From assembly GCA_001986395.2 (NCBI GenBank), contig MQVO02000011.1:620001-684000 (forward strand): a stretch of DNA of 64,000 nt, written 5' to 3'. Origin of the DNA: Irpex lacteus (Eukaryota > Basidiomycota > Agaricomycetes > Polyporales > Irpicaceae). Every line of letters starts with the position of its first letter. Position 1 is the stretch's first letter. Below the pieces are notes generated by a model. The model was given only the letters and a program-made list of their open reading frames with translations, was not told where the DNA came from and searched no databases. A program made the translations under genes and the position numbers. Shown here piece after piece: positions 26,376 through 38,744 of this stretch.

Positions 26376-27600
26376 CTACATCCTGATGACTGCCCACTCT
26401 AGCACGTAGTACTGTTTGGTATTATTCGGCCACGTATCGAAGAAGCTCAGCCCTCCTATCTCCTTCCGCAAACTAGCACTGACCTGTACACTAGGCTCCC
26501 CTTCGCTGCCAGTGACTTTCCTGAAGGCATCGAGCCACATTTCTTCCCAACTCTTGGGACTATGACAGCACATCTTATACTCACTCTTGTCTGGCAGAAA
26601 TAATCCCTTTTCAGCCATTCCTCCCTGAACTCCGATAAGGATACTTCCTGGTTCTGGAGAAAGTAGAGTCGCGAGGCATTCTGCAATATATTGCTGCTGC
26701 TCGAACGTGAAGAGATGAAAGAACGCGCCCGTGAATATTGCAGAGATACGGCCACGAAGCGGATTTAACGATTTAAGACTACCCAGGTCGGGAAGTACGC
26801 CACGCTCGGAGGGAGAAACTGTCATAGACCGGAGAGGTGTGATGAATGCTGGGTTTAGAATATTGCCTTCAATCAGAGGTACGGGGAATGTTTGCGGCGT
26901 AGAAAGGAAAAGCTTATGACCCAAGTTCCATAATTCTGGTTCACACAAACGATTTAAGCAGGTGTCATGTGCAATATGAAGATACAATATTAATCCCCAC
27001 CTCCTCGTAAGTCGGATGCCACTACATTTTCCACCGGCCACCCGTCCCGAATCAGCTAGGGCCAACTTAGAGGTTAGAGACCATATGGCGATTGACTGAT
27101 TAACATGGTACACCTTTCTACTATCATTCCCGACTGTAACTTTATCAGCATTGTTTCAAGAGCTGACTCTCGTTATATGTCGTCACTCACAGCAGCATCC
27201 CATATCAAGAAATATAGCATTGGTCCGCTCTTGGCACAGTTCTAGGACGAGGTGATACGCGGGCAACCGAGCAAGTTTGAGCCGCATAAACTCGAACATA
27301 CGGATGCAAGGATATTTGTACACCTATCAAAGACATGAGTATTTCTCCCCAAGCCAGTAATACGTAGTTGCTGACGGCGAATGCCTCTTTCTGTACCGCA
27401 AGTATGTGACGCCTAAGCTCCATGCCATCATTAATACCAGTTTCCGCCATGAAAAACGCGAGGGCTTCAGGATCTGGGTCGTAAATCTCGTCGGTATCCA
27501 ATACGGGGTTCCAACCCTCGTCATTGTTACTTTCTTGAGGAGATACTGGAGGACCTTGCTCTGTCATGTTCGACGAGGGACTAGTGCTGAGACGAAGCAT
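26376..27600 (-). CDS. MT2: class I SAM-dependent methyltransferase, Trt5/AusD-like
   Basis: Five exons on the minus strand (27376-27600, 27191-27323, 27114-27133, 27001-27055, 26376-26935) total 993 nt, 330 aa. At first sight the fourth exon looks frameshifted, but using the acceptor CCCTAG restores LIRDGWPVENVVASDLRG, so the gene is intact. Motifs are AIFLDMGCC-FGND (SAM loop), LWNLGHKLFLSTP, FFHLFTFEQQ and CHSPKSWEEMW. Exon sizes 20 and 55 nt are identical to MT1. A second possible start (MTEQGPP) lies 11 codons inside. It sits directly downstream of MT3 on the same strand, as a tandem duplicate. Its acceptor substrate is unknown. Confidence 0.87.
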
Positions 27601-27830
27601 AGGATGTACAGAGTGGGTGTATTATCCTCCAATTCATCGATCTAAATATACTCCTGCTTTTTCTGACGTAAGCCTAGCAGGCCAATGGTCGTCACGATTC
27701 CAGATAGAGCTATTACACAGTACCGCAATACTCAGAATACAAGAATTGATCACGCGCTACATATACTGCTGCCGACAGAATACTGGGCTGCAGGGGCAGC
27801 TCTACGTCTTTCATCACAAGAATCTTCCCA

Positions 27831-29022
27831 CTACTTCCTTGTTACGGACCATTCGAGCACTTGGAAGGGATTTGTGTTCCCTGGGAACGACTTATAGTAA
27901 TCATTCCCACCATTGGCCTTGGTCAAGCGTGCCTGCACGACCACGCCGCTATCTCCATCTTGGCCTTGCCTAAATACTTCATGCCACAATTCCGCCCAAC
28001 TTTCCGGGTTATGGCAGAACAGCTTGATATCCTGCGATGTTCCGTTTGGTTGCCAATATCCTTTCGTAGTGGCTCCATTGTGGACTCCCAGGATGATACT
28101 TCCCGACTCTGGGGAGAGCAACCCCGCTAACAGTTTGGCAATTTGATGCTGCTGATCGGCGGAGAAAAGATGGAAGAAAGTGCCGGCATAGATAGCAGCG
28201 ACTCGCCCACGAAGCGGGTTCAAAGACGCCAGGTTCTTCAATCCGATAACAGGGAGTGCAGATGGAGTGGGAGTCTCACGTAGAGGAGGCGTCACGGCTA
28301 GGAACCGGGGGTCGAGAATATCTCCTTCGAGGAAACGAACCGGATATGTGTCGGGTGTTGATCTGAATAGCTTGTGCCCCAGGTCCCAGAGTCCTGCAAA
28401 CGTCCAAAGATGAGACTGATAGTGTCGTCTAAACCGATGAATAATCAACATACCCTTACGAATATCTGTTGCAACGACATTTTGGATTGGATATCCGTCT
28501 TGTACCAGCTGTAAAGCATGTAAAGCACCGATTAAGCCATACTACGTTTTAGTCGAATGTAGATGCGCTGACCTTCCGGGAGTCATTTCCGACTGTTGAT
28601 TGGTGTGTAAGCAGTGATTGATCCAATGTACTTAGTTGGGGATAGATGAACGCACAGCAACATCCAACGTCAAGGAAGATGGCATCTTTCCTTTCTCTTC
28701 CGAGCTTTAACACACTGGCATAGCCAGGGAGCCGTGCTAACTTCATCCATGTGAAGGCGAAAATGCGAATGCAAGGGTAAGGGAAGACCTGTACAACATA
28801 GCGTCAACTGCTAATGCAAGCATACCTAAGGCAATATTCTGGCATCGTAAAACGTACAGAGAACGCCTCCCTTTGGATTGTGATGATATGTTGTTTGAGT
28901 TCTGCGTCGTCTGCTATTCCTGTTTCCTTCTTGAAAAAATCAAGCGCGTCGTCGTCAGGATCATAGAACCCATCTTGAAGCCCGTGCGTCCACGTAGTCT
29001 GCAATTGTTCATGCAACGCCAT
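27831..29022 (-). CDS. MT3: class I SAM-dependent methyltransferase, Trt5/AusD-like
   Basis: Paralogue of MT1 and MT2. It starts at 29022 (MALHEQLQTTWTHG), and exon 1 ends at 28858 after QREAFS. Exon 2 begins VFPYPCIRIF and ends at DAIFLDVGCC. The last exon holds LWDLGHKLFRSTP, PVRFLEGDILDPRF, LNPLRGRVAAIYAG, FFHLFSADQQ and CHNPESWAELW, with the stop at 27831-27833. The middle contains GNDSRK-like and QDGYPIQNVVATDIRK segments in short exons, as in MT1 and MT2. The stop lies 231 bp upstream of the MT2 start. Expected to methylate an acid or hydroxyl group with SAM. MT3 has diverged more from MT1 and MT2 in its C-terminal third. Confidence 0.85.
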
Positions 29023-30024
29023 AAAGTGCGTTTGTTACAGGACGCTGGAGATTGGTAGGTAACTGGTTGTTATCATTTCTTACCGCGCCTTCTTATGAGC
29101 TGGCGGGCGGGCACATCGAGACGCGCAAGTCTTGAATCCTCGTGCCGTACTTAGAGGCAATTGTTGGGCTGACCAATACATAGTCATTTGTATACGGGTT
29201 TGGGTAGAATCACTGTTGGGCGTGAGGCCTGCACCCCAGAACCGCGAGACTGGATACAGGAGTGAGAGAGCGCTTATCCGGTGACATGTCCTTCAACTCA
29301 CTCACGACAAGGTTTGTTGAACACAGCTTGATCTATTCGAAGATAGACCAGGGTATCTTGTAACTGTCCAGCAATGAATAAGTGATTTGGTTTATTACCG
29401 TTTTCATATCAGATCAAACTGAATAACAGAGACTTGCACTTGAGGCCTATGCAAGGATTTCTAGACCAAGGTTACGTCTGCAAACCTGTGATAAATGTTA
29501 CTTAGTCAATAAAGATACTAAGGTGAATGATACAGAACCGCAGACGTTCACAGCTATCGCCTGACACTCCGACCCAGAAACAGCCGGCGGGATCAGTCAT
29601 TTATCAACCACCATCGCGACTGCTTCACACATAGCGAAACAATAAAGCGCACGTCTAACATACCAGTCCCTTAGACGAGGCAAAGACCGTATCGTGTGGT
29701 GCGGTTGTGGGCGATAAGAGATCGGTATATAGTAGGCGTGCAATAAGGGCCCCACTCTAATATATGATATGTGCGGCAGAAAATACAACAGAAGCTAGCC
29801 TGTAGGAACATGCATTGTCAGCCCCTCGCCTAATCACCGGAGCCTTGCAGCTCCGTACAGCGAGTAACACAAAACGCACCTCTGCAAAGGGATACGGAAA
29901 CAACTATGCTCCTGAAACTGAGATTAGCCGACGGTGTCACAGTGATCGATAAGAAATTGAGCACTGACAGACACACCCTTGAAGTAATGTACATAATCAA
30001 CGAATTGGCTACCCTTTACTCCTC
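29023..30024. other. Spacer between MT3 and ATR3
   Basis: 1.0 kb without a supported gene. It separates the 5' end of MT3 from the 3' end of ATR3, both on the minus strand, and must contain the MT3 promoter. Confidence 0.45.
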
Positions 30025-33000
30025 CTACGGATCTAGGGCCATAATATACCGAATATAATCACCCAATGCCCCCTCGTTCGCACTGTAGTCGAAATCAATG
30101 AGTTCGGCAACCATAGGAGAGATGCTGCGCAGATTCGAGGTGGCCAGCCTCGGAAGTGGCTTTCTGCAGACGTATTCGTCGACATAATCCAGAAGAGCGC
30201 TATCAATTATATTCTCGCTGTTGTCATCCTTGCCTTCTTGCGAGACTCGGAGATAATGCAGCCACTCTGGCGCAGGAACTTCGTGTAGCGACGGGTAGAG
30301 TGAAAGTAAGTGAGATACCACCGATGTCCAGTGTACTGGTTTGGTGTTCTCGAATCCGTAGAAGGTGAGTGAATTAGACGAAGCTGTCTGAGATCGTGTG
30401 AGAGCGTAGAGGACCTTGGACGCGTGCTCAACGGGAAGCCAGTGGAGAGGCTATATGATGACGGATTGGATTAAAGATAATTCCATTATGAGAGACTAAA
30501 AACTGACTCTGGTGAAGAGATCCTCGGGGACCCTGCCTGCGCGTACGGATGCCCTTATGACGCTTGGTACGTATTCATGTCGGTGCCAGGCACCCGTCTT
30601 CAGCGAGCCTGCAATCTGACCACTACGCACAATCGAAGCTCGCAAGGCGGTCTCTGAGGTCGCTTTCTCCAAGATCTTCTCCCCGGCATACTTGGACATT
30701 GCGTAACCATGAGGAAGTGCGCGATCAACCGAAGTCATGGGCGACTCAGGGATGACGATGTCCTGGCTTAGTGAGGATGAGAGCCGGCCAGCAACGGAGA
30801 TAGAGGAGATGAAGGTGAGGTGAGGAGGAGAAGCCTTCGGTGAAGCGAGTGCGATATCAATTATGGCACGCAGGCCTCCCAGTTGCGGTATAAACGACTG
30901 GAATTGGTAGGTGAACGTGACCGGCCAAGCGTTGTGAACGATGTGTGTAGCCTCAGCCACTATCTTCATCCAGCCGTCAGTCTCCCAAAGTCATCAAGTT
31001 CTGCGATCAAGACACTCACCTGAGAGTACAGATCAGTACGAATTCCCAATCTCTCCTGCGTCGCATCTATGTCCACAAGCACGGCTCTACCTGTCGTGAC
31101 AGCCGCCTCGAGAGCACCGAAGTCCAGTCCCCGCTCCAAGAAAGAGGACTTGTGCCTCGCTAGCACTGGAGATTTGGTGCTTTTCCTGTTAAGGAGATAT
31201 ACTTTCCTGACGCTCGCAATAGGCTGTTCAAGGAGGAGCGAAAGGAACTCGCTGCCTAAGGACCCGGTCGTTCCGGTGACTACGTACACTCCCCCGGCTT
31301 CTGTCGACTGCTGATGAGAGGCTGGCCTGTGTTGCGGGAAAGAGGAAGTGAGCGCCGCGATAGCTTCATCTATCTCTCGTGTCACAGAGGCTTCATCCTT
31401 TCGAAGTAAGGGTCCTGCCGCATCGTCTTGGCGGCCATGAGGCTCGCTAATAATGGACCAGAGATGTTGTGACAAGGATGATGTAGTTGGATACACATAA
31501 ATCGTATTCCGCGGGATATTGACGGTGTGCCCTGCGTCTTTCAGGGCCGATGAAATTGTGAAGCGTAGCTTCACCGCCAAGAGGGAGTCCAGACCGAAGT
31601 TGAAGAAATCGTCATTATCACCAATCTCGCGTCCTATCAGCTCCTTCACAACTTCGCTGATGAAAGCACATATAGAAGAGACATCCGCAAATCTGGACGA
31701 TGAAGGCCGAGCGGAGTCGAAAGATGTGGATTCGCCTTCCTCTACTGTCTTATACGCTTGCTCGATCTGTTCGTGGTACATATCGAGTGTCGCTTTCTTC
31801 TTGATTGTGCCCTTGTCGGACAATTGAAACGGTTTCGAAGGATCTTCCACGAGAACAAGAGGCTGTAGGAGCCGGGAGTGTCGAGGAACCGTCTGGTTGA
31901 CATGTTCGTCGATGTAAGACCAGACCAGCTTCAAATAAGCATTCCTGGCGTGCTGATCGCCGGGAGGAAGTTTATGGTCGGAGGCTGGCCGCAAGAGAGC
32001 GCCACAGAGGAATCGCCCAGCACCGAAGATGACTACGTGGGAGATGTACGGCGACGCGCAGAGGAGGTTTTCTAGGGAAACGTTAGTTCCGCAAGCATGA
32101 AAGCGACTTGGACAATGTTGGCTTACCTAGTTGCTTGCCATTTGCCTTCTCACCGTTACTCAAAACAATCTAATCGACGCCGTCAGTCGATGCTACTTGA
32201 ATACTGCATCATTGTATCACCTACGATATCGTCCAGACGTCCTGATATTTTCCATAAACCAGGTTGAGTTGGATGCTTCATCCATATGTCTGGCGTTAAG
32301 AATCCTTGAGGACTTTCGTGGTTGATCACAGGAGGTACGACTGTCTTAGGCTTAGATTGGGAAATTAGCCCTATGGACGCAGAAGGCGGAAGCGTGCAGA
32401 CACAACTTACCGACATCACTAATTGATATCCTTGATCAGGGTTTTCCGCATCGAAGGGCGTAAAATGAAAGTTGTAGCCTTTCGTGAGCTTGACGTATGG
32501 CCAGTCTGAGGGATTCCTTGTAGGATCGAACACCTGAGAGGCGAACACGCCTGCTTCCGTTCTAGGTAGTGATTATCAACAGCGCAGATGCATCACGTGG
32601 GGATAACCACCTACATCCCACCCCATGTAACTAGTCGAACACCTCCGTGGGCTAGTGTATCTCCAACATCACGACGCAGAGGTGCACCACCTTGTATAAC
32701 AGTATTCGGTATATGTAAATAATCCTACACAATCATGAGGAAGGGAAAAACTGAGATGACGTTGATACACTGACCAGCGCGGCTTCCTTGCCCAATGTGT
32801 CAACAATATCTTCTAGTAGATTGGGGACCAAGAGAACATCGGGCTTCCTGTCCTTGAGGATTCGCAGATGCCTAAGGACGGATTCCGATGATACAGCTCG
32901 ATAGGGCTCGACGAGTGTCATAGCGCCACCGTAACCAGCTATGACGGGCAGTGTCTATCAAACTCGGGCTTAGGCACAAGCAAGTTCGTAAACGTTTGGC

Positions 33001-33958
33001 ACGTACCATACAGAACCCTCCTCCCTGTAAATAGTTGAGTTATCGCACAGACACTCGTGATTCGATACGTACATGGTATATCGGAAGCGGCGTGTACATC
33101 AGCTTTCCTTGCCCATCCGTGTAATCTCCTTTAGCCTGTTCTATCTTACTGATAACAAACTCATGAGTCCACGCAATGGCTTTCGGGTGTCCTGAAAGTT
33201 GATTGGTCAGTGCATAATCCAGAGGAAAACACAGGGTGAGAGACGTTACCCGTCGATCCCGAGGTATGCATGTACATGCAAATATTCTTCGATTCCTTCA
33301 GGAACGCATCTGCGCTTCCTCCACTTCTGACTGATGCGGCATGGCGTAAGAGCGTTTCCGTCTGACTGGTGTTTTCTTCCTGAAGATTGGATAAATTGAT
33401 GGCAGGAAGCAACGTGATGCTGAAGGAATGGGTGGTAAGGTCGGAGTAACGACCTTCAAGGGCTACGTCAAGTAAGAGAGATGTTGCGTTGGTAGTCTTG
33501 AGTAGGTGTGACACCGCATCGGAAGAGTTCTGTGGCGAGATAAGGATAGGCTAAGAACGCAATAGTTAGCCACAATGTCCTCAATGCTTGTACTAGATAC
33601 GACGCACTGTCCATCGGAGCACAAACAAGGCCAACCAAGTGACGAGATATTGATATCCATTGTGGCCAAGGAGTCCGACGACAAAAGGTGCGTCTCCGAG
33701 AGCTCGCGGTGGGAAGCCGATCAGCCTGACTAGTTCTGCGGCTCGAGAATGTATCGCTGTGTTAAGTTGACGCCACGTTACTGGGATGAGTCGTGCATCT
33801 TCCTCCGAGCCCGAGTCCTGTAGAACCAGTACGGCTTGGTTGTCGAGATTATCAGCTGCTATGCTCGAAATGTACTCGTAGGCGGGGACAGAGTGAGCTG
33901 TCAGCCGGGCATAAGCGGGGTCCAAGCGACTCGTGCTCCACAGGGACGTCTGCGACAT
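30025..33958 (-). CDS. ATR3: NRPS-like adenylation-thiolation-reductase enzyme
   Basis: Sister of ATR2. I place the start at the ATG at 33958 (MSQTSLWSTS); the frame is open slightly further upstream but only with a TTG. Motifs in order are MYMHTSGST (A3, followed by a HPKAIAW segment after an intron), YTPLPIYH, TLPVIAGYGGAMTLVEPY, GRLDDI, NGEKANGKQL, FQLSDKGTIKKK, carrier site GLDSLLAVKLR, Rossmann TGTTGSLGS, and reductase YAMSKYAGEK. It ends at 30025 (IRYIMALDP). No stop interrupts the spliced model. As with ATR2, release is predicted to be reductive, giving an aldehyde. It lies upstream of MT3 and MT2 on the same strand, so ATR3-MT3-MT2 form one co-directional group, mirroring ATR1-MT1. 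Confidence 0.9.
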
Positions 33959-35490
33959 AATCAACAGTTTCCAAGGCTAGTTTCCAAGGCTACTTCCCGA
34001 CCTATATCATTGCTAATGAGTACGCCATTTAGATGTGAGCTACTGAAGCAGATACGGGACCTCGGTATGATGGAGAGAATCTAAAATTAAGTTGGTGCTT
34101 GAGTCACAGAAGCGAGGCGAGGCCAGGGTTGCGTCCTCGACCTGACCAGCCGTGGTGAATTTAAGGAGAGTGGCGGAGAAGGCCCACCCACGCCCGTGAA
34201 CGAATAGCATCTGTTGTGCACAAGGGGCATCTGGCAGTGGCTGCACACTCTGTGTTCCTCGGCGGTTCGTTCTGCAAGTTCGGATCAGAAGATACGTGGT
34301 ACGAAGATGTCGGGATGATCGTAAACACGGCTTACATGCATGGCTTAGTCTGTGTTCCAGTTCCAAGCGGCGACGCGCTTGGGCGCATCAAAGCCGTTGC
34401 GTTACAAAAAGACGCCCATCTTCTTACCAACAACCATGACTTGACCATATACGATAGCTTTACTCTTTCTCGCGCTGGATCTACCAAGTTTCTCTTGCTG
34501 TTTAATCTCTCGTGGCCCACGCTCCCACTGATCACAGAAGGTAGCCATCACGGTGAGATCTCAAATGCGTATGTTAATCAGTTCGTCAGAAAATCACCGC
34601 TCTCTGATACTTCCGCTGACGATCTCTTCCTTTGTACAGGGCGAAGTACCACATGCTGGTCGAAAGATTCCATAGCATATACTGATCATCCATCATGCCG
34701 ACAATCGTCAAGCTCAGTGCCTGGATCTTCAATACGCTGATTTCGGTATGTAGCAGTGCCAACGTTATAGAAGTAAGCACTGACCAGTGCTTCGAGTACC
34801 CGTCTAATTTTAAAGTACTCTGTATCGCATGTCGCTCAAGGTTCGTTTCAGGTATGGCGTACTGCCATAAGCAATGCATGATCTGTTCACTGCCTGGGAT
34901 TTCGCCGACAAGTGCAGTACGTAGACGCTGGGCGCCGGGGCATCGGACGGCAGTAGTGCACTGCAACCGCACCAATGGTTAGTGTGCTTGCAAATAGGTG
35001 TGTCAGTAAGTACTGTACCCACTTGATGGGTAACTAAGTAGCAGAGTAACTACACACAGGATCATCGAAGGATTCTCGCGGATACGCCATGGCCAGTGCC
35101 TTCTGTTGCAGCTTCTCCTCTCCGAAGCTCCTTAGGGCTGGGAGCATCAAATTCAATGCATTTCGCTTGCACTCCTCTGCGGAGTAGGTGCACAACTCAG
35201 AGGACATCAATATCGCATAGACATGGCTAGTCGTAAGTACATAACAATCAGCCATTGGAGCAAGGATGACGCGCTACTTAGGACGTGTGAAGTGATCTGG
35301 TTACCGTCCGTACCTGTTTGATGGACGTTTAGGCGCAATCATTGGCGACCCTTCGTGCTGAACACACCGATCTACCCCGCCTTCCGACACGCTATTATAC
35401 TATAAGGGCTCGCTCCCAGAAGGGCCAAGCCCCATACCCGCAGTTCCTTTAGTTCTTACATCGCCAGTCCCCTATTACTTTTATATAACT
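33959..35490. other. Spacer between ATR3 and GMC3 (divergent), with an unassigned open frame
   Basis: The stretch should hold the ATR3 and GMC3 promoters. The plus-strand open frame 34216-34740 (174 codons, no good ATG context) and the minus-strand frames at 34586-34975 and 35034-35255 show no domain that I recognise. They may be decayed gene pieces. A TATA-like TTATATAACT at 35481-35490 ends directly at the GMC3 start codon, so it is too close to act as the core promoter in that position. Confidence 0.4.
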
Positions 35491-37779
35491 ATGTGGTCCG
35501 CTCTCAAGGCGGCCGTTATTCTTTCAGTTTCTTCATCCGCGGCACTTGCTGCTCTTTTACAAAGCCCATCAGAGCTTCCTGCTAACAAAAACTATGACTA
35601 TATCATCATCGGCGGTACGCTTTCATCTCATCTCATTTCGCACCAGACATCAACTGACGACTGATCATGCAGGCGGTGCTGGAGGGAGCGTTCTGGCCAA
35701 TCGCCTTACCGAAACTTCAGGTGTAAATGTTCTACTTGTAGAAGCTGGTTCGAGGTATGACAAGAGGCCATCCGCGTGTTTCGAATGCTGCTCATCATTG
35801 TTTGATAGCGATTACAAGAACATCAACATAGAAGTACCGCAGTTTGTAGGCAAACTGATTCAAAGCCAATTCGTAAGACGATCATCTCATACCCGGGATA
35901 CTGCTGACATATTCCCTAGGACTGGAACTTCACTACTGTAGCGCAATCAGGACTTAATGGTCGTTCTATCCTCTATGAGCGGGGTCATGTTCTAGGTGGT
36001 TCTACAGCAGTCAGTGAGTATCATTCGCTCTCATGATGCGATGTGATGATATACAGCGTGCTGATCTGTGATAGACTTCATGGCATATTGCCGTGGTTCG
36101 AAGGATGATTGGGATCGTTTCGCGAAGGTGACAGGTGACCAAGGCTGGTCATGGAGCTCGATCTTGCCTTATGCTAAGAAGGTGTGTACATTCTTATCAA
36201 CTTCAACGTCGATATATATTGTGTAGGGGAACTTATCATGATTCAGATGGAAAACTTTGTTACTCCGCTTGATGGACGTGATATTAGCGATGAGGTGGAC
36301 CTCAGCGCACATGGGCGATCAGGTACGTCGATATCGCACATTTGCCCTTGCAGCAGTTCTAATGATCTATGCGTCAGGTCCACTCAAGACTGGCGTACCT
36401 GAGTACACAGTGTCCACCGATAGCCGTGTGATAAACACCACACAGGAGCTCTCGGCCGAGTTCCCTTTGAATCCCGATTACAATGGCGTTAGCGGGAACA
36501 CTCTTGGCGTCGGTAAGTCTCCTATATTATATCATCTCTATGAGTCAGTTGTTAACCTAATTCGTACAGGCTGGGCACAGTTCACAGTGAGTTTTTTTGG
36601 GGTAGATCGTAGCTATTGAAGGCCCTAAAGTCTTACCAGATTGCCGATGGACAACGTCAAAGTGCAGCATTGGGATACCTTGATCCCATCTTGAGCCGCT
36701 CGAACCTTGATATCTTGGTGAACACACACGCTACCAAGCTGGTTCAGACGGGAACTTCGGGCAGTCTGCCCGTCTTCCGAGGTGTGCAACTCTCGCAACC
36801 AGGCTCCAGTGAGTATAACATAGCTGCCTCAATTGTCAGAATTCTCCGTTAATCTTCGATGCAGGCCAGACATACAGCTTGAATGCTACGAAGGAGGTCC
36901 TTGTTGCTGCTGGCGCGGTCAAGACGCCACAATTGCGTAAGTTTCAAAGACTGTGATACATTCGACCCACTAGACAAATGCTCTTCATAGTTTTGCTGTC
37001 TGGTATCGGTGACAGCTCGGAACTCTCGAAGCTCGGCATAAACACCATCGTCAATTCACCCGATGTCGGCAAGAATTTGCAGGTACGTATGAACAAAGGT
37101 CGCCACGTTTATTCTTCTGAAAAGATAATGTAGGACCATCCACTTGTTACCTCGTCGTGGACAGTCAACTCGACCAACACGCTCGATAAGCTGAACTTCG
37201 ACGCAACTTTTGCTGCCCAACAGCTACAACAGTGGGAAAGCAACCACACAGGAGAACTGACGCTCCCAGCGGCTAACCAGGTCGCTTGGCTGAGATTGCC
37301 GTCGAACTCGAGTATCTTCAGCAGTGTGGCGGATCCAAGTGCTGGACCTACTTCAGCTCATCATGAGTTCATCCTCACTGTAAGACTCTGTCTCTCGGTC
37401 CTATCAATTCTCTAACACCTTGCATCCTAGGACGCATTCATCGGTTTTAATGGTGTTTTCCCCTCCGGCGGTAATTATTTCACCGCCTTCACTGTCCTTG
37501 TCTCTCCTTCGTCTCGTAAGCAAGCTGTCGTCCGTCTTCTGAGTGCTGATGTACTGAACTACACGTGTCATAGGCGGTTCTATCACGTTGTCGTCCACCA
37601 ACCCCTTCGATGCGCCTCTCATTGATGCTGGCTTCTTCACAACGGACTTCGATATCTACACCATCCGTGAGTCGATCAAGGCCGCGCGTCGTTTCGTGGC
37701 TGCACCTGCATGGAAGGACTGGATCATCGCAGAGTATGGTGACTTCGCGAATGCACAGACAGACGCCCAGATTGAGGCG

Positions 37780-38744
37780 TAGTCTCGTGCCCAGACGTTT
37801 TCCTATTCGGGACGAGTGTTTGACGAATCTGAGTGCACGGTCCCTCCTAGAACGTCTGGTGGGACCGAACCGCGGGGGTGTAGCTCAATCTACGTCACCC
37901 AAAATGGCAGGCGGCTGACCGAGCGCTTAGTAAATTGCTCGTCTCGCGAGCTCGCATTTTGGCCTCTCATGGCTGCCCTCAGCTTACTTTAGGCGAAATT
38001 ATTGTAACAATTAGAAATAAAACATGCATGGAGGCCACAAAAAATAAAATGAAGCCCTCAGGTCTTGCGAGGCGAAGTAAAATAGCCGGACTTGAGATAG
38101 GTCACGTGCGATTGCGCTACACCCGCCTCTACCGGCTACGCCAGACCTAGTCTCGAACCAGACGTTTCCGGATTAGGGACGGCTGATGGAGAATGGGAAA
38201 ACGCCGTCAGATCCAGAAAGTCTGGTAGATTTTGTCAGTGGCGGGTGTAGTTCAGTCTCACGTGACGGAGTCGGGCGCCTCGAAACAATTCCTTCGTTGA
38301 GTCGCTCACAGGCACTCTTTCCCCCCGAAATGTACATACGATTCATGGCTTCCTATTAATACATTATTTGTGATTCTCAAATAAATTTATTTACAAGAAT
38401 TGTGGTCTCGAGAGTCCACACAGCGAGCGAGCTCAGTACGAGCGCCTGCTTCCCGACGCCTGTCATTTCGACTCATTGGCTGTCAAAGAAGGGCCAATTA
38501 TGACACGTGCGATTGAACCACACCCGCCTATACAAAATCTACCAGACTCTCAGGCTCCGCCGGTGTTTCTCTTTTGCCATGGACTCGTCCCAAAACGGTA
38601 AGAAACCACCGCGCTGCCTGAAGTCTTTGGGTACGAGACTACGCCAGACCCTCAGGAACAACTCGCGTTTCTCTTTTGCCATGGACTCGTCCCAAAAGGG
38701 TAAGAAACCGAGTTCGCTTCCTCGGGTCTACGGGTACGAGACTA
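37780..38744. mobile_element. Outer Mutator-like MITE, flanked by 9-bp target duplication
   Basis: The insertion is bounded by ATTGAGGCG at 37771-37779 and again at 38745-38753. Element ends are inverted: TAGTCTCGTGCCC at the left and the reverse complement of TAGTCTCGTACCC at the right. Homology between the arms continues inward for roughly 120-145 bp as an imperfect inverted repeat; for example GGGACGAGT on the left faces ACTCGTCCC on the right. There is no transposase frame. Removing the inner copy and one of its duplications leaves about 462 bp. A 9-bp duplication plus long terminal inverted repeats fits non-autonomous Mutator-like elements. Confidence 0.85.
38148..38641. mobile_element. 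Inner MITE of the same family nested in the outer copy
   Basis: It begins TAGTCTCGAACCAGACG and ends GGGTACGAGACTA, the same termini as the outer copy. It is flanked by its own perfect 9-bp duplication CGCCAGACC (38139-38147 and 38642-38650). Length 494 bp. Inverted arms are long: the segment at 38219-38265 (TCTGGTAGATTTTGTCAGTG onward) pairs with the one at 38500-38547. It inserted into the outer element after that had entered GMC3, giving a relative order of two events. Confidence 0.87.

Noticed and set aside
27001..27055. Apparent frameshift in MT2 fourth exon
   Set aside because: Choosing the CCCTAG acceptor gives LIRDGWPVENVVASDLRG in frame and an exon of the same 55 nt as in MT1.
33959..33964. 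Start of ATR3 two codons upstream
   Set aside because: The upstream codon is TTG; the ATG at 33958 is the credible start.
37780..38744. GMC3 insertion treated as an ordinary intron
   Set aside because: It has perfect 9-bp target duplications and transposon-type inverted ends; simple GT-AG choices at its borders do not restore the frame.
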